Shown one piece after another: positions 12,201 through 21,200 of a stretch of DNA of 64,000 nt. Below the pieces are notes generated by a model. It was not told the origin of the DNA. It searched no databases and worked only from the letters and a program-made list of their open reading frames with translations. The translations under genes were made by a program, and so were the position numbers. The stretch lies in NCBI GenBank assembly GCA_001724265.1, contig MEDY01000009.1:62001-126000 (forward strand), given 5' to 3'. Numbering within the stretch: position 1 is the stretch's first letter; every line of letters begins with the position of its first letter. Source of the DNA: Rhizaria sp. SCN 62-66 (lineage: Eukaryota > Rhizaria, unplaced).

Positions 12201-13091
12201 GGCGACGGCAAGCCCCGCAGCGCGCGCGGTGGCGGCGGGCGCAGTCAGCGAGGCCGCGATGGCGTCGGCAAGCGCGCCATCGACGTTGGCAGCGGCAATG
12301 AGCTCGAAGCAGTCGGCGTTGAACTGGCCCTGCGCGACGGCGTAGGACGCGTAGGTGGGCGCGGCGGCGGACCGCAAGGAGGCTGGGAGCGTGGGGAGTA
12401 GCTCACCGGGCACAGGGGACGTCGGCGTCAGCGCGTAGAGATACAGCGCGGTGCGAGCGCCCGCGAGGAGTACCGCGAGCTGCGTGCCGTCGCGCGAAAC
12501 ATCGAGCCCGGCCACGCGTGCGCCCGCCGGAAGGGAGAACGAGGCGTGCAGCGCGCGGGAGGGGAAGCCATAGACGGTGATGGCGGCACCTGCGGGCGAG
12601 TGCGTCGCGCAGAAGACGCGCGACTCGTCGTGCAGAGTCGTGTTGCCACTGCCGCCGTCGCCTGTGTTCGCGTAGCCACGAGTGGCAGACTTGTTGCTGC
12701 TGTCGTAGCCGGGGCGGGCAGCGGGGTCGGCGGGGCCCGAGGGGTCGGCCTCGGCAAGGAGCGGGGAGACGCAGAAGGCGTCGAAGGTGGTGCCGAGTCC
12801 GAACGAGATGTGACGCTGCTCGCGAGTGGAGCACGACAGTAGCGCGAGGACGTTGCCGGCCTTGAAGCATAGCACGTCGTCGCTGAGGTACGAGACGCGC
12901 TTGTGAGAGATAGCAAGCGCCTCCTTGAGGACAACAAGCGAAGATCCGTCCGCGGGGTCGTCGAAGCCGCCCTGTGAGGCGTCGGCACCGCTGCCGCCCG
13001 CGGCCGAGGACGACGAGGGCGAGAAGGGGGTCGTGGGGCCCGAGAAGACGGGCGCGGCCGGCAGCGCAGCTACGCGCGGGTTCGAGCTCAT
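279..13091 (-). CDS. CFAP43: CFAP43-like ciliary tether protein, alanine-expanded (about 4270 aa)
   Basis: Single uninterrupted frame. The open frame runs 33 nt further upstream but only to a TTG, so I take the first ATG at 13091 (MSSNPRVAALP). CFAP43 is a WD-repeat/coiled-coil protein of motile cilia that, with CFAP44, tethers inner-arm dynein f (I1) to the doublet. Recognisable animal-like blocks occur in order: a leading beta-propeller strand set (residues ~60-130, ...DDVLCFKAGNVLALL); a YGFPSRALHASF block; a SFNPFNRGELLTITACG block; further WD-like blades; then helical blocks, including IKAQCVDGMEVMGKVVVSM near residues 2617-2637 and a basic coiled coil near 3155-3195 (YEKKLRGVQDDREKRRKVL). 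The protein ends in a coiled coil near 4137-4173. Animal CFAP43 is about 1650 aa; the excess is alanine-rich, acidic and Ser/Gly-rich insertion between blades. The stop is TAA. The paralogue CFAP44 is the main alternative, but the N-terminal and IKxxCxDxMxVxGK blocks favour CFAP43. Confidence 0.75.
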   Translation of the reverse strand: MSSNPRVAALPAAPVFSGPTTPFSPSSSSAAGGSGADASQGGFDDPADGSSLVVLKEALAISHKRVSYLSDDVLCFKAGNVLALLSCSTREQRHISFGLGTTFDAFCVSPLLAEADPSGPADPAARPGYDSSNKSATRGYANTGDGGSGNTTLHDESRVFCATHSPAGAAITVYGFPSRALHASFSLPAGARVAGLDVSRDGTQLAVLLAGARTALYLYALTPTSPVPGELLPTLPASLRSAAAPTYASYAVAQGQFNADCFELIAAANVDGALADAIAASLTAPAATARAAGLAVADAAAAAAESDDPAAAAAAMSALGGDTTAADAAAAAAAQASTAALGSLARAQARAACVVSFNPFNRGELLTITACGRATLWSVGPFLRGAFNPVLTAVDVALPGAEEQLARQRTSGPAAADVFAETVRASVQRHARAEAAAAAPQQGERDHSGGETDDDADENNPRYRASGSGSDLGSPRDDDGFDRHSRGRHGGSRRGHRDSQASAAAAALAASPALDAAELDALAVATPYLSALTSLPGAVAAAAARSVAAHAWIAAGTVALSTVLGAVLTVAAPALVVPRVTPAAGATPLALASGSEPLRPTAGMLAPPVSNALANSAADDGEQHAFDAPRKLPFVQASALVSGAACSGNATVAAASGAAHSVSTVLFTEAEAGVINHVLHAGSPAAAAATAAMDSSSAHAGSGDGRVSAAARAVRALVALSVPTVLALADVDGDAALWRARTATARALARLNADPADADEPISPLAALLDLAAAPAAAGAPAGCAAAPAAALLPALARAAPAAALAHLAAHAPALALCRAHLLVGTHNDTAVWVSLAALAQVFAPPPGFAASHAAAAAAAAAAAAAAAAAAANSTALVPYGPSTDGAAAATASATATTTTAVSASVTAAATRDGPLAPSLSAADAAAAWVAALPSPPPLPCPGAAGRVLPAPAAAAAALGALCVYRHRLPSPAAAESAANAATTATHDEAEAAPGTAGAPPTLPAGAGGVLPPFYAPPTAALATLAAAVLSPAAAPGSPAALMAAALTAPLSASSAFPAAANSSAVASLAFAPDFTSYVVLTAGGLLRRVQVVGQPRVLTHARRVVADAFAYWKSFLNSPDPAAAANSAATAALAAAPAALAAAEAASAAAGAGSTARRHSGASHLTAEAAAAASTGLSPAAIAALPPSGAAAVRILQGLGAALPSLDLHTIARRNARGGRRARRAAEAAAAAGDGVIAGSLDDNNGEDDDDDDNGDGDDDEDIDPVALAATAEQEERLFNAAVALLLGSIFDVTALGTFPLAAAPGLQHMYALTLASAAATVSTGSGSNSKTPFLMPPNAVAAPGTAGDTQLQQAQLAASALAPWSRGTNTIALPFAAPGSAAAEALARARRTRATAAAFAAAAATNELNAATGGTGAGANGAAGAAQSGALARAAARDSSSCVLTWGLTAPVAVWAVAPRALLGVYPTSAPATAAAVCPDGSLLVVGTLHGGVNVVDISEPTAMRLVWSRRLFPAHTPATDAASAVAASAVAAAADDDAFPLGDDPQSSAGAGSAVDAVLVSGSGADAGADVDAAGLVRSVVFNTDGDVFAVSSRDCTVFIRTADLEVLAVANHDELLTDPDAPPAPAPARGARLGSDKPAGAASAPASVCDSARLVVVSGAPTVTAAGYSAAAQVAADAMRKESVHIVRWLPASAPLATAAAPAAGSASDGAAASAAAPAAVGGGVFFERIAFLTTKGRVIVARPPSAYHHPSSRDLALRRSALRPVATVLPVAAVAAEAVPHHIAATLPSAAAMHAPLQPPATAAGPAAPVPVGADAALSFALLLCADRVLRAVQVLPDGRLCLAAQSDAMPALPLAAAFAPFSHAFPGLSLFAVAAADGTVTLAAVDPGPVAAAAAGANAASSAGGPRSPTSADGGRPLAIRGVDIADPETCASTALHNITTATAAAATGVTTTPGLIGAVGSSSSASAAAASLLTAATLSGVAALGGGDVSVTLPGGDAAQLSAQLQQQQAALSAPLMMTAARALATRRQAAAVAANKAARVRAVAERRAAAIAAAEEAGTAPPSESDHDDGDEDGEDATAGITAAALARAPRRNSFVLTTDGSLQSAAAAAASAAHEQEALAPLCYGVHLGGGYALNSRPTRTVALRCLMAFSAHAPAAGAALSAALPAALPASGRANARAVAAALTGAAASLAFTAEGRYLATTGSAAAAAPAAFGALPATAPADALAAAAARADAVDGEGAALVWDMSKVLVRAHAALQNTGLHGRAAAAAQSAIAMRSALATRAAAAVRTPASVRAQTLDVLATALSRHALCIPAPASRNSGSGSGSAAVGPVLPPGIAAAVWGSVSMAHAEVTLNSAVELVSAAPSEPAAPAPGSAAAAVAANAPAAAAPASAMPLVTLRTGPIGVSASAKELAAAAAAAAATAASISAHDDPEGAAAAQAAAVAAAAASAAAPAGGFQSSRRRASLGYGGVLAGLAEAADQDAALAALDRVNGANADDADGAAANGDGAASSAAAAAIARANAAAAAAAATAARDAVVSGLAKFRKAFMGLVARNERAGTLERLPLAEFTVDVALAAALRRRAAAAVVRVREAAERAIVARRMIAHRIKAQCVDGMEVMGKVVVSMTSLPAPAAPAPSFASPGGAPAAAAPVPAVEVANFPLRRVPADEQRRTAQVLHLRFMASMEQRWYCQAIAMQESSRGNGSASAGTVLTAAARARASAGAGAASAANGGGSHVATALWRPWTLTQRAQWVLNASPVTMPDPLQQCYDSRILRPDAEAAEEEDADGAAGGSGARKSAAGAKGAAAGKNAAKNARASAAATASTGDADGDGADGDEGAAAKTGRRADNDDDVSAGDRNGSSAASASGPMSGIPLPALMHPLECLSPRQKRTQAVLLRARMLGFQRAFNALVEQAAAQKKRDCEVVADKTRRVREAQAEVELLRLAQDHLAAHGHILPGAGDAAGATPAAAVPLFTPLQDEREDPLLVLTVPDAAIKAPKVLSAKERAAAAKQQAEEAARRAAAGDADDGADPQRGLQQMLRGGQLQSGVAGIVQSVVDVWVAELDKAKPEWMVDAEAAALAAAEGRDEAPAEPVPPPPSLPPHMAAAAAAAAAAAAAAEGVIVLNPDGTVDVSLLNEQQTIDYTAYEKKLRGVQDDREKRRKVLQTELAKLRSDVAAVVKRFTAHLTSLAKARVVFVKAVLEHELAVAGLARDAVRAEQLATETALVNARCGALQRERHTAQAALGHAAVLLQSGARALYSAVAAAADADRSMRRDLTSEATILVPAAAVPTMVDAGLKWVRQRRRPPVFTHALLYQSVLALGAVMVAHYPVPVAAAVPIDPATGAPYEDAASGASPDGDADGMMDGGVVASASTAAVNTTAGPLTAQVRALLSGASQSTATSAVQSDAPLTLPGARQPWASPAHALLYGAQSGPVAALHMASPSAAPVPLAAILAPFFTAAPAAAGAATFTRTPLSPLWHVLAAYGARAIASSHGGTGGAFASAAAAAAAGSSVNATRTGRAATALSGARTGSARGGPRSRAGGAGSAGAGVVAASLSPAMQWHPVSVLTAPLASAALPSLGSTNVAVALAAASAVTTGLAAAAASAPPGTAASGPAAAALAAAVTAAMSAPLPFLYPYPAAVVAVPGAAATAGAGLAAAGDALAWMTDAASADPDAAGATSSDSADDDLAAAAVAAAAAGAAAGTGPSEWRRTLARRRRAQWERELRCQRLADFLMELAHSYDALTLAVSEASEDAAVMQRARRRLARARLAAAVAPSPACVAAGLTVSGTVRSPLDCELTISLQNGSVELDAAGFGATTVAEEASSSALGALAVAVVPDRSDALLCPLKWVHALNAAVTVAGNEKVNRMRQRAEGKVANAASARDLVRLELERADAADLTAELHLLRVTKSLQAAVRAASAKGEPGAEGGDAEAFFRAETEEADAHAQSAAQAATQAQLERQVDFARLTAGGRLRVRQDTLAQLAAAAGQRQRENARLISTVKLLAAAVAERAHVATLRSGSGPRPASRAAPRPMSRGSRPGTATALQGADGGMPNIVALAMDVEGDLGLEPAAAESLEAVLAAVAAGTVNAPPGAGTTAAAAAAVTDVIGDHASSGQGRKMKEVTMRRQLVDLAKLQSREIAFLRTQLEALRRRTFAALPPLPGSELPAFSPPSTAAGFASSIGGVGGAQSPQALGLARMDLRSRGGPSLSGSFAPQSRPSTTGGVNGSGAVPSSLPDIRPTRASTTTGVKF
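10492..10517. repeat. pure (GCA)n trinucleotide tract encoding poly-Ala in CFAP43
   Basis: Eight or more uninterrupted GCA units lie inside the CFAP43 coding frame. On the minus strand they are read as GCT alanine codons within a run of about twenty alanines. Most other poly-Ala runs in this gene use mixed GCG/GCC/GCA codons, so this pure tract looks like a young slippage expansion. Confidence 0.7.
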
Positions 13092-14122
13092 CTGCGAGTG
13101 TGAATCAGGTCTTGCGTTTAGCAAGGAAACGTCGCGCGCGAACTAGAACGGCCGATGGGTTGAATAACTTTAATCCGTGAACGAGTTTGTGAGAAGTGCA
13201 ACGACTGGTCAGTAGGTTAACGGACAGAAGTACAAAGGTCGGTGAGCAATACGTGCGAGAAAGTAAGCATACGCGCAATCTTAAGATACAACAATACACA
13301 ATCACGACTTAAGGCGTGCCAAACTCTTTAAACATGAGATACTGACTACAGGCAGGTCTTGCAAGTGATGCGTTAGCGTTCATCTTGGTCGACCGAGAAG
13401 CACACACGAAAGTAGAGTGTTCATCGGGATAGATCCGTCTAGTAAAAGAGCGACAAGTATGGTAGTAGTGTCCAATCACTATTTGCCATATGTTTTAATT
13501 ATGTGCCTATACAACACTGCCACGGGTCACTGTGCGTACGTTTGTGTCCAAACCGTTTTTCATTTTTTTCAAACCTGCAAGACGAGTCGTTGGACAATTT
13601 TCACGAACAGGCTGTCTCGACATCGTCTCAGCCGCGGTCACAAAACCATGTAAAGGACTGTATTACGGCAGATTCTTACATGGTAAAGTTGCAATTTGAA
13701 GAGATTATAGAAATTTAGCTCATACTTATTGGGAGCTGGACTATTCTCCTGTTAACGGACTATGTACTCCGATTGAGTCTGCTTTTAAGGACACTCCGGA
13801 GCCATCTTTGGGGTCTTCTTGGCCCGTCACCCCGGTTCAACTTTAAACGTATCATGCTTTGTCCACATTCCCTCAATGATTTTATATTTTGCTGGGCCGT
13901 TTTTATTGTTAAGTATTTCAACGAAAACACTTGCTTAAAACCTCTCTGGTCCTTTCTGAATATTCGTATTGGCTAGTTTTGCGAGCTTAAGTAGGATCAC
14001 CTTCCGCCCTCCACGCCGCCGCCAACGAGGTCACCCCGGTCCCCCGCGCGGCCTCACACGCACCGGACCTTTTTCGTCCGCGCCCGCACCGCGCCTCTTG
14101 CGCTTTGCGCCCCGCGTAGCCC
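13092..14122. promoter_or_regulatory. divergent intergenic region between CFAP43 and the ThrE-like gene
   Basis: About 1 kb of AT-rich DNA separates two divergently read genes, so both promoters must lie here or in leader introns. GC content jumps at about 13990, roughly 130 nt before the ThrE-like ATG, probably marking the 5' leader. A CAG directly abuts the CFAP43 ATG (13094-13092), and a TAG lies 3 nt before the ThrE-like ATG (14117-14119), each with a pyrimidine-containing approach. I see no tRNA, snRNA or further gene. Confidence 0.5.
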
Positions 14123-17100
14123 ATGTCTTCTCTCGGCAAGCGCGCCGGCGACTCAGCCGACGCCGCCGTGCCCCCGTCTTCGTCCCCGGCGAGCACTGGT
14201 GGCGCCGCGAACCTGCCGCCGCCAGTGGTCGTCGTGAACCGCGCGTCGTCGTCCTCGGACGCCGCAGACCCCGATGCGAGAATGTACAACCTTCCGCCGA
14301 CGCCGCAATTCCCCCAAATTCCCGAGGCGCCCTCGGCCGTCACCGCCCACGCGCCGGGCGCCACAGCAACAACAAACGCGACTGCTGCAACTGCGTCGCC
14401 CTACTTCGTGCCGCTGCTTCCTTCCCAGCAGCAGCAGCCGCTGCCGCTGCCCGCGACAACGATGCCTACTATACCCACGGTCACGTCTCAGTTCCCCGCT
14501 GGCATCAACACAACGCCCTCGTTCGCTTTCAACACCGCCCTGTTCCCCAACTCCACCACTGGCGTCGTCAACACGGCGGCGCCCACGTCCGGCTCGGTGC
14601 AGTTCCCCAACAGCGTCGTCTTCCCCGCGGGCTCGGTCGCCCCGCCTGCGTCCCTGGTTTCTAGCGCCACCGCCGCCGTCCCCACCACTGCCGCAATGGC
14701 AACGGGCGGCATGGCCACTTCGGGCGGCTTCAGCAGCTTCTCGCCGCCGCAGCAGAGCGTGCTAGGCTCGGTCACCGGCCTTAACAACAACAACGTGAAC
14801 ATGAATATGATCATGCTCGGCTCGACTGTGGGTGCAAACCCGTTCGGCTCCGTTGTCAGCGCTGCCGTTGACTCCAGCATGGGCTCAACGGGCCACATGG
14901 GCCACAACGCGTTCTCAAACCTGCCGACTCTGCCTCAGCCGAATGCAATGCAATTCTCCCATCAGCCGCAGTCCACGCTGCCGCTATCCATGACCATGCA
15001 GCCCCTACAACAGCCCCTCCAGCAGCCTCTGCAGCAGCAGCACTTTGCGCCGATGCACCACCACCACCCGCTGCTGCACACGGCGTACCAGGTCTCGCCC
15101 TCGGCGGCGGCGCCCTTCTACGCTGTGGACCCCGTGGCTGTGGCCGCCGCCACGGAGGCCGTCAACGCCTTCGCGGCCTCGGCGCTCGCGGCGGCCCAGG
15201 CGCCCGACGCCGACACCGCGAACACTGCCACGGCCACCTCGCAGCAGCAGCAGCAGCAGCAGGTCGAGGAGTACGGCAGCGACAACGCCGAGACCGAGTA
15301 CTCGGCGACGGCGTACGTGCAGCAGGCCGAGGCCGAGGCCGCGGCGGCGCGGAAGCTCCGCGACGAGCGCATCACACGTCAGAAGAAGCTCCTCATCGTC
15401 GGGCTGCTCAAGGCGCTGGCGCGCTACGGCTGCACGACCCACCGCATCGAGTTCTTGGTGCACCGCGTGGCCAAGGCGCTAGGTGTGCGCTGCAACGCGA
15501 TGGTGCTGCCGAACATGCTCATGATTACCTTCGGCTCGAAGCTCATGGACCCTTCGGAGTCGCACTCGCTGGTGCTGGCCATGGGCGGCGGGCTCGACTG
15601 CTACAAGCTGCACGAGACCGAGACGCTGGCCCTGGCCATCGCCGAGCTGGCCAACCCCAAGCGCCGCCTGGCGCTCGCCGCCGCCGCCGTGGCCGCCGCC
15701 GCTGACGCGGACGGTGCCGACACCGGGGCCGACGCAGGCTGCGCAGACAGCGGCGACGCGGCGGCCGCAAACCGGCTTGCGGAGGCCCCGCTCTTGGGCG
15801 CAACGCGGCGCTCCCGCGCGGCGGGCGGCATCGGCGCGACGCTGCGCGGAGCCGTGGGGATGACGGCGCGGCGGCGGCAGGTGCCCGCACTAGGCACGGC
15901 CTCGCTCGGCGACAGCGTCCGCGACACCAGTCCACGCTCTGCCAACAACAATAATAATACCAACGGCAATATCAACGTGGCTAATCCGGCGACGGTGGTG
16001 GTCAGCGGCCGGCGCGGCAGCGGCAGCGTTTCCCGGTCCCAGTCCCAGTCGCGCTAGCAGTCTCAAAGACACAACGGCCCCGCGTCTGTTGGCCTCCGCG
16101 GCCTCACTGCGCGCGGCAACGGCGCCGGCGCCGGCGCCGGCAGAAGCGCCAACGCGGCGTCCGCGCACGCGCAGACTATGCTTTCGCACCGGGAGACGCG
16201 CAGCAGCGACGGCGAGGATGACGACGTCGACCCCGAGGCGCCGCGCGCGCGCCCGCGCCTCGCAAGCAACGGCGGCGGCGGCGGCAACTGCACCACCAGC
16301 AAGGGCGCGTCCGCCCGTCGCGGCGGCGCTGCGAGCGCGGGCGCGGGCGCGGGCGCGATGGGCTCCGGCTCGGGCCTGGCGCGGCCGCCGCGGGGCGCGG
16401 TGATTGACCCGCCGGAGCCACAGGAGGAGGACACGGACGAGTCGGACGGCGGCGACGGCGTCTTCGGCGCCGCGCGCAGGCAGGTGCCGCAGCGCACAGG
16501 CTACTTCCCGCCGCCGATCAACACGCTCGACGACGTGGCCATGTCGCCGCACGTCCCGCTCAAGGGCGCGGCCGGCTACGCTGGGGGGCCGCAGCCGCTC
16601 AGCGCAGTGGGGCTGCAGGGCAGCGCCAGCTTCGCCGGCAGCCCCCGCCTCGGCGCCGGCTTCTATCACGCACCCGGGACCGCTCCCAACAAAATTGCTG
16701 CGAACGGTGCACCGTCTGCGCCGTCTGTGGTGCGCTCCATCGGCAATAACAATAATAGCATCACTTCCGTGAACGCGGCGCCCGTGACTCCCGTCTCTGT
16801 CGTCGGCAAGCCCAGCAAAAACAGCAGTCAGGGCAGCAGCACCAGCGCTGTGGCCAACAACAACGACATTAACAACAACAACAACAACGGTAGCGGTAAC
16901 GGAAGCGGTATCGCGCCGCCGCCCGGGTCGAACAGCACGAGTCACCGCTGCGCGAACCGCCGGGCCGCTGCGGCCAACGCCGCCGCTGCCGTCGCCGCCG
17001 CGAGTGGCATGAACAGCGGCGGTGGCGCCCCGCTGCCACCGCCGCCGATGCCGCTGCCGCCCAGCGGCGACTCCGCAGCCCCCAGCGCGGCCGCCAGCTC

Positions 17101-18221
17101 CCATCCCAGCAGCGTCCAGGACTCCCCCGCCGCGGTCGCGCAGCCCGCGCCCGAGTCGGCCGCCGTGCAACCCGCGCAGCCGCACGGCGACGCAGTTGTC
17201 TCGGTGACCTCCGGCGGCGGCGCGGCGGCCACGCGGCCGGCCTCGCAGTCGATCCCGCGCGCGGGCGCCGCGGTGCCGCCGATCATCCCCGACAACGTAT
17301 CGGTGCCAGGCACCACGGGTGCCATGCCGCTCGTGCACCAGCAGTACGCACAGCAGCAACAGCAGCAGCAGCAGCTGGCGCTCGCGGGCCCGTCGTTCTC
17401 GCAGCTGAGCTCGGTGGCGATGCCGGTGACGAGCAGCTCGCTCATGTCCCAGTCGGCGCTGCCGCTGTCCACCCTCGCGGGCGTCCCCGTCTCCGTCACC
17501 GGCGCCGCCCCCCCTGCTGGCTCTGCTGCCGCTCCCAGCGCTGCCGCTCCCAGCATTGCCGCTGCCGGCGCGGCGCTGCCCCCGCTCGACACCACCTCGG
17601 TCGCGGCACGCGTTCGGCAGGCTGCGCGCGAGGTGGCCCGCGAGAAGCGCCGCAAGCGGATCCTGCACATGCAGCGCGTGCAGCAGCATCTTCAGCAGCA
17701 GCAGCAGCAGCAGCGCCAGGCGGCCGCTGCGAGCGCCGCTGCCGCCGCTGCGGCCGCCGCGTCTGCGGTCGGCGGGTCCGATAGCGACTACTCGTTCAGC
17801 GGCACCGACACGGACGATGACGACGAGTTCATGCGGCCGCCCGGCTACCTTGGCGGCGGGTCAGCCGGCACGGGCGGCTTCCGCGCGATGCCGCTGCTTA
17901 ACGCGCGCAAGGCCGTGGTGGCGCGGTCCACGGCCGTGAGCTCTCACGTCGGCAATATCGCCGACAAAGACAAAGAGAAGGACAAGGACAAGGTCAAGGA
18001 CAGCAAGGTGACGAGCACACCCACGCTCACCGCTGCCCCGGCGCCCGGCTCTGGCTCTCTGGGCCCCGCGCAGCCCGCCGCCGACGCCACCATCGCTGGC
18101 ACGGGCCTCACCGCAGGCCAGATCGCACTGGGCGCCGTGGCGAACGCGATCGCGCCAGACACGTTGCCGCAGTACATCGCAGCGCTGATCTCGTCCCAGC
18201 AGCAGCAGCAGCAGCTCCAGC

Positions 18222-18257
<36 letters not shown>

Positions 18258-21200
18258 CGGCGGCCGCGGCGGCGCTTGGGGCGGCCGGCCTGCCCCCTGG
18301 CGCGGTGGGGATCACTCTGCCGCTGGGCATGCCTGTTGGGACTGCGCCACACCCCGTCGACGTCCGCCAAGCGCGCGAGCTGTCGCTGCTGGCCCAGTCC
18401 AACGCTGTGCTGGGCGCGCTCACCGGACAGCCCCCGCTGTCGGCCGCGCTGCCCGGCTTCGCGCCCGCTCCCATCGCCCCTGTCGCGGTAGGGACGGCGA
18501 CTGCGCAGCTTATTGCGAGCCCGCATCAGGCGCCGCGCCTGCCACAGCCGCTGTCGCCCGCGCTGGTGCCGTCGATGCTCTCGACACAAGGCTCCGCTGC
18601 AACGGGCGCGACGTCGCTGGCCGCCTCCGAGAGCGCGCTCGCGGGCTCCGCGTCGAGCATGGGCGCCGCGCTGGCCGCGGAGCAGGTGTCCGCAGTCGAC
18701 GTCGCCGCCGCCGCTGCCGCTGCGTCGTCACCGTCGTCGAAGCCTGGCTCTGCGTCCGTGTCGCCATCGGTGGCGCCCGCCGCCGCCGCGGGGCCTTCAT
18801 CATTGTCTCCCCAGCTCATCGCCACCGTCCCCGCGGTCGCGACCAGCACTAGCCCTAGCGGTTTCGTGTCCACCACGGCCTACGCCGGGCTCCCCGCGTT
18901 GCAGCCTGCCGTCTCGGTGCCCATGACCGCGCCCGGGAGCGCCCCGACGACTGCGGCGGCGCCCGTATTTGTGCCGACCGCGGTGACCGTAGGCGGCGTG
19001 CCCTGTGTGCTCATCCCCACCGCGAGCGCACTGACGACGGCCGCGGCGCCGGGCTTGGTCTCGCCCGTCGCGCTTCCACCCCCCGCCGCGGGCTCGGTGG
19101 CCACCGGCCCCGTGGCCACCGGCCCGGTGGCCGGCGGCCCAGTGGCCGGCGGTGCGACCGACGTGGCCGCGATGGCCGCGTCCGCCGCCGTGGAGGCCGC
19201 CAAGGACGGCGCGGCGGGCGAGGACAACTCGGACGCTGACGACCGTGCCAACGCCGCCGAGCTGGCCTCGGCGCTCGCGCTGCCCGGCGCAGCCGAGTCG
19301 GCGGTGGGAGGCGGTCGGTACGAGTATGATTACGACTACGACTCGGACAACGGCGACGCCGACGAGCAGACCGGCACAGGCGCTGGCTACGGTGACGCAG
19401 AGGGGGGATACTATGACGACGAGGACGAGGACGACGGCGAAGACGAGTCGTACCTCCCGGTCTATGTGTACGACTCCGAGGGCCACATCGTGACGGTGGA
19501 CGAGGAATCCGGCAACGTCATGGTCGTCGACCCCTTCGATCAGCCCCTCGGCGACGGCCTCACACCCGAGTCGCTGGGCACCGTCGTCGCTGTCATCCCC
19601 GCGCAGGTCTACATCCGTGCGAACCTGCCGATGCTCACCGCCGCCGCCGAGGCCGCACTGCACGCGGAGGTGGCCGCCGAGAAGACGCGCGCCGCCGCGC
19701 AGGACGCCGCCAACGCCGCCGCCGCCGCCGCCGCGGCCCTGGCGGGCGCCGGGGACGAGGCCGCGGACTGGGACGCCGTCGAGGGCTCCCCTGAACACGC
19801 ACTCGTGGTTGAGGCCAACGCACAGGCTGAGCAGGCTGAGGCCGACGCCGTGGCCGCCGAGGGCGTGCTGGCGATGGCGCGCGCGTACCAGTCGCTGCTG
19901 CAGAAGCTGCTGGTGGCGGCAGCGCGCCAGAACGCGCTGCACGTCGACGCCAGCTGGTTTGACGGCATGCCCGCCGAGGTGGCCGAGTACTACGGCGTCA
20001 CCGCCGACAAGGTTGCCGCCGCGGCGCAAGCAGCCGGCGCCACGAGTGCAGGCGACGATGGCTACGAGGCCGGCGCCGCCGAGGCCGGCGGGCGCGTGCA
20101 GCGCCATCTAGCGATGGTAGCCTATGGCGCGGGCGGTGGCGACGACGACAACGGCGGCGGCGGCGGTCTGGGCGGCAAAGCCGCGCAGGCATCGGGCATG
20201 GACGACGACCCGATGCCCAAGAGCGGCTGGGACATCTTCTTCTCATGTCGGCGCCCGAGGTACGACCACTTCCACCCAGACAAGCCGTACGACATGCGCG
20301 TGGCGCTGCACCGCATCATCAGCGCACCCTCGCTGTACCCGCCCTGGCTGCAGGCCGTCATGATCGTCGTGTGCTCGACCGCGTGCGCGACGCTTTTCTT
20401 CGGCGGCGGTCTCAACGAGACCTACGTCGCCTTCGTCGGCTCCGTCATCTCGGCGCTGTTTCAGTACTTGTCATGCTACTACTCGGCCGTCGACAAGCTG
20501 CTTAACTTCCTCTGCCCCATGCTCGTCGCCTTCGTCACGGCCGTGTTCCGCATGTACGTCTTCCCCGATCTCTGCCCCACGCCGACCTCGCTGGCGGCGA
20601 TCATTTGGTTCCTGCCCGGCTGGTCCATCACCACGGCCGTCATTGAACTGGGCGCACGCAGCATGATCTCCGGCACCGTGCGCTTCATGAACGCCATCTT
20701 CACCACGCTCCAGATGGGCTTCGGGCTCGCGCTGGGTGCTGAGCTGGCCTCGTGGAAGTCGATGCCGCCAGTGCCCTCGCCGTGTACCTCGGGCGTCAGC
20801 GACGTGTGGCAGGCGCTCACGTTTCCCATGATGTCGGTTGCGTTCAACGTGCTGCTGGGCGGGCATCCGCGCCAATGGCTGGGTATGAGCTCCACCGCGA
20901 TGGTCGCCATGTTCGGGTCCAACTGGCTCTCCAAGGTTATCCCGGGCGACCTCATCACCATGGTCACGGCTTTCCTCGTCGGCGTCTGGGGCGGCCTGCT
21001 GTCCATCGTGTTCAACGAGCAGCCCATCGTCTTCTTCCTTGCTGGCACGCTCATGCTCGTGCCCGGTTCCATCGGCGTGCGCGGCGCCGCCGCCATCTTC
21101 AACAACAAGTCGTTCGAGATGTTCGACTTCTTCACGACGCTGCTGCGCACCACGATCTCCATCTGCGTCGGGCTGCTCGTGGCCAACTTCCTCGTCCCAC

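Noticed and set aside
13092-13124. N-terminal extension of CFAP43 to a TTG
   Set aside because: Nuclear eukaryotic genes start at ATG, and the extension crosses an acceptor-like CAG; the ATG at 13091 is used.
13384-13399. Near-palindrome around GGTCGACC in the CFAP43/ThrE-like spacer
   Set aside because: Only an 8-bp perfect core with single flanking matches; expected by chance in this much sequence.
16055-16057. General reassignment of TAG to glutamine
   Set aside because: Only one in-frame TAG was seen in about 17,800 codons, and an intron could explain it; the evidence is too thin for a genetic-code change.
18197-18256. Regular short repeats resembling an array
   Set aside because: They are in-frame CAG codons for glutamine, not a CRISPR array or minisatellite.
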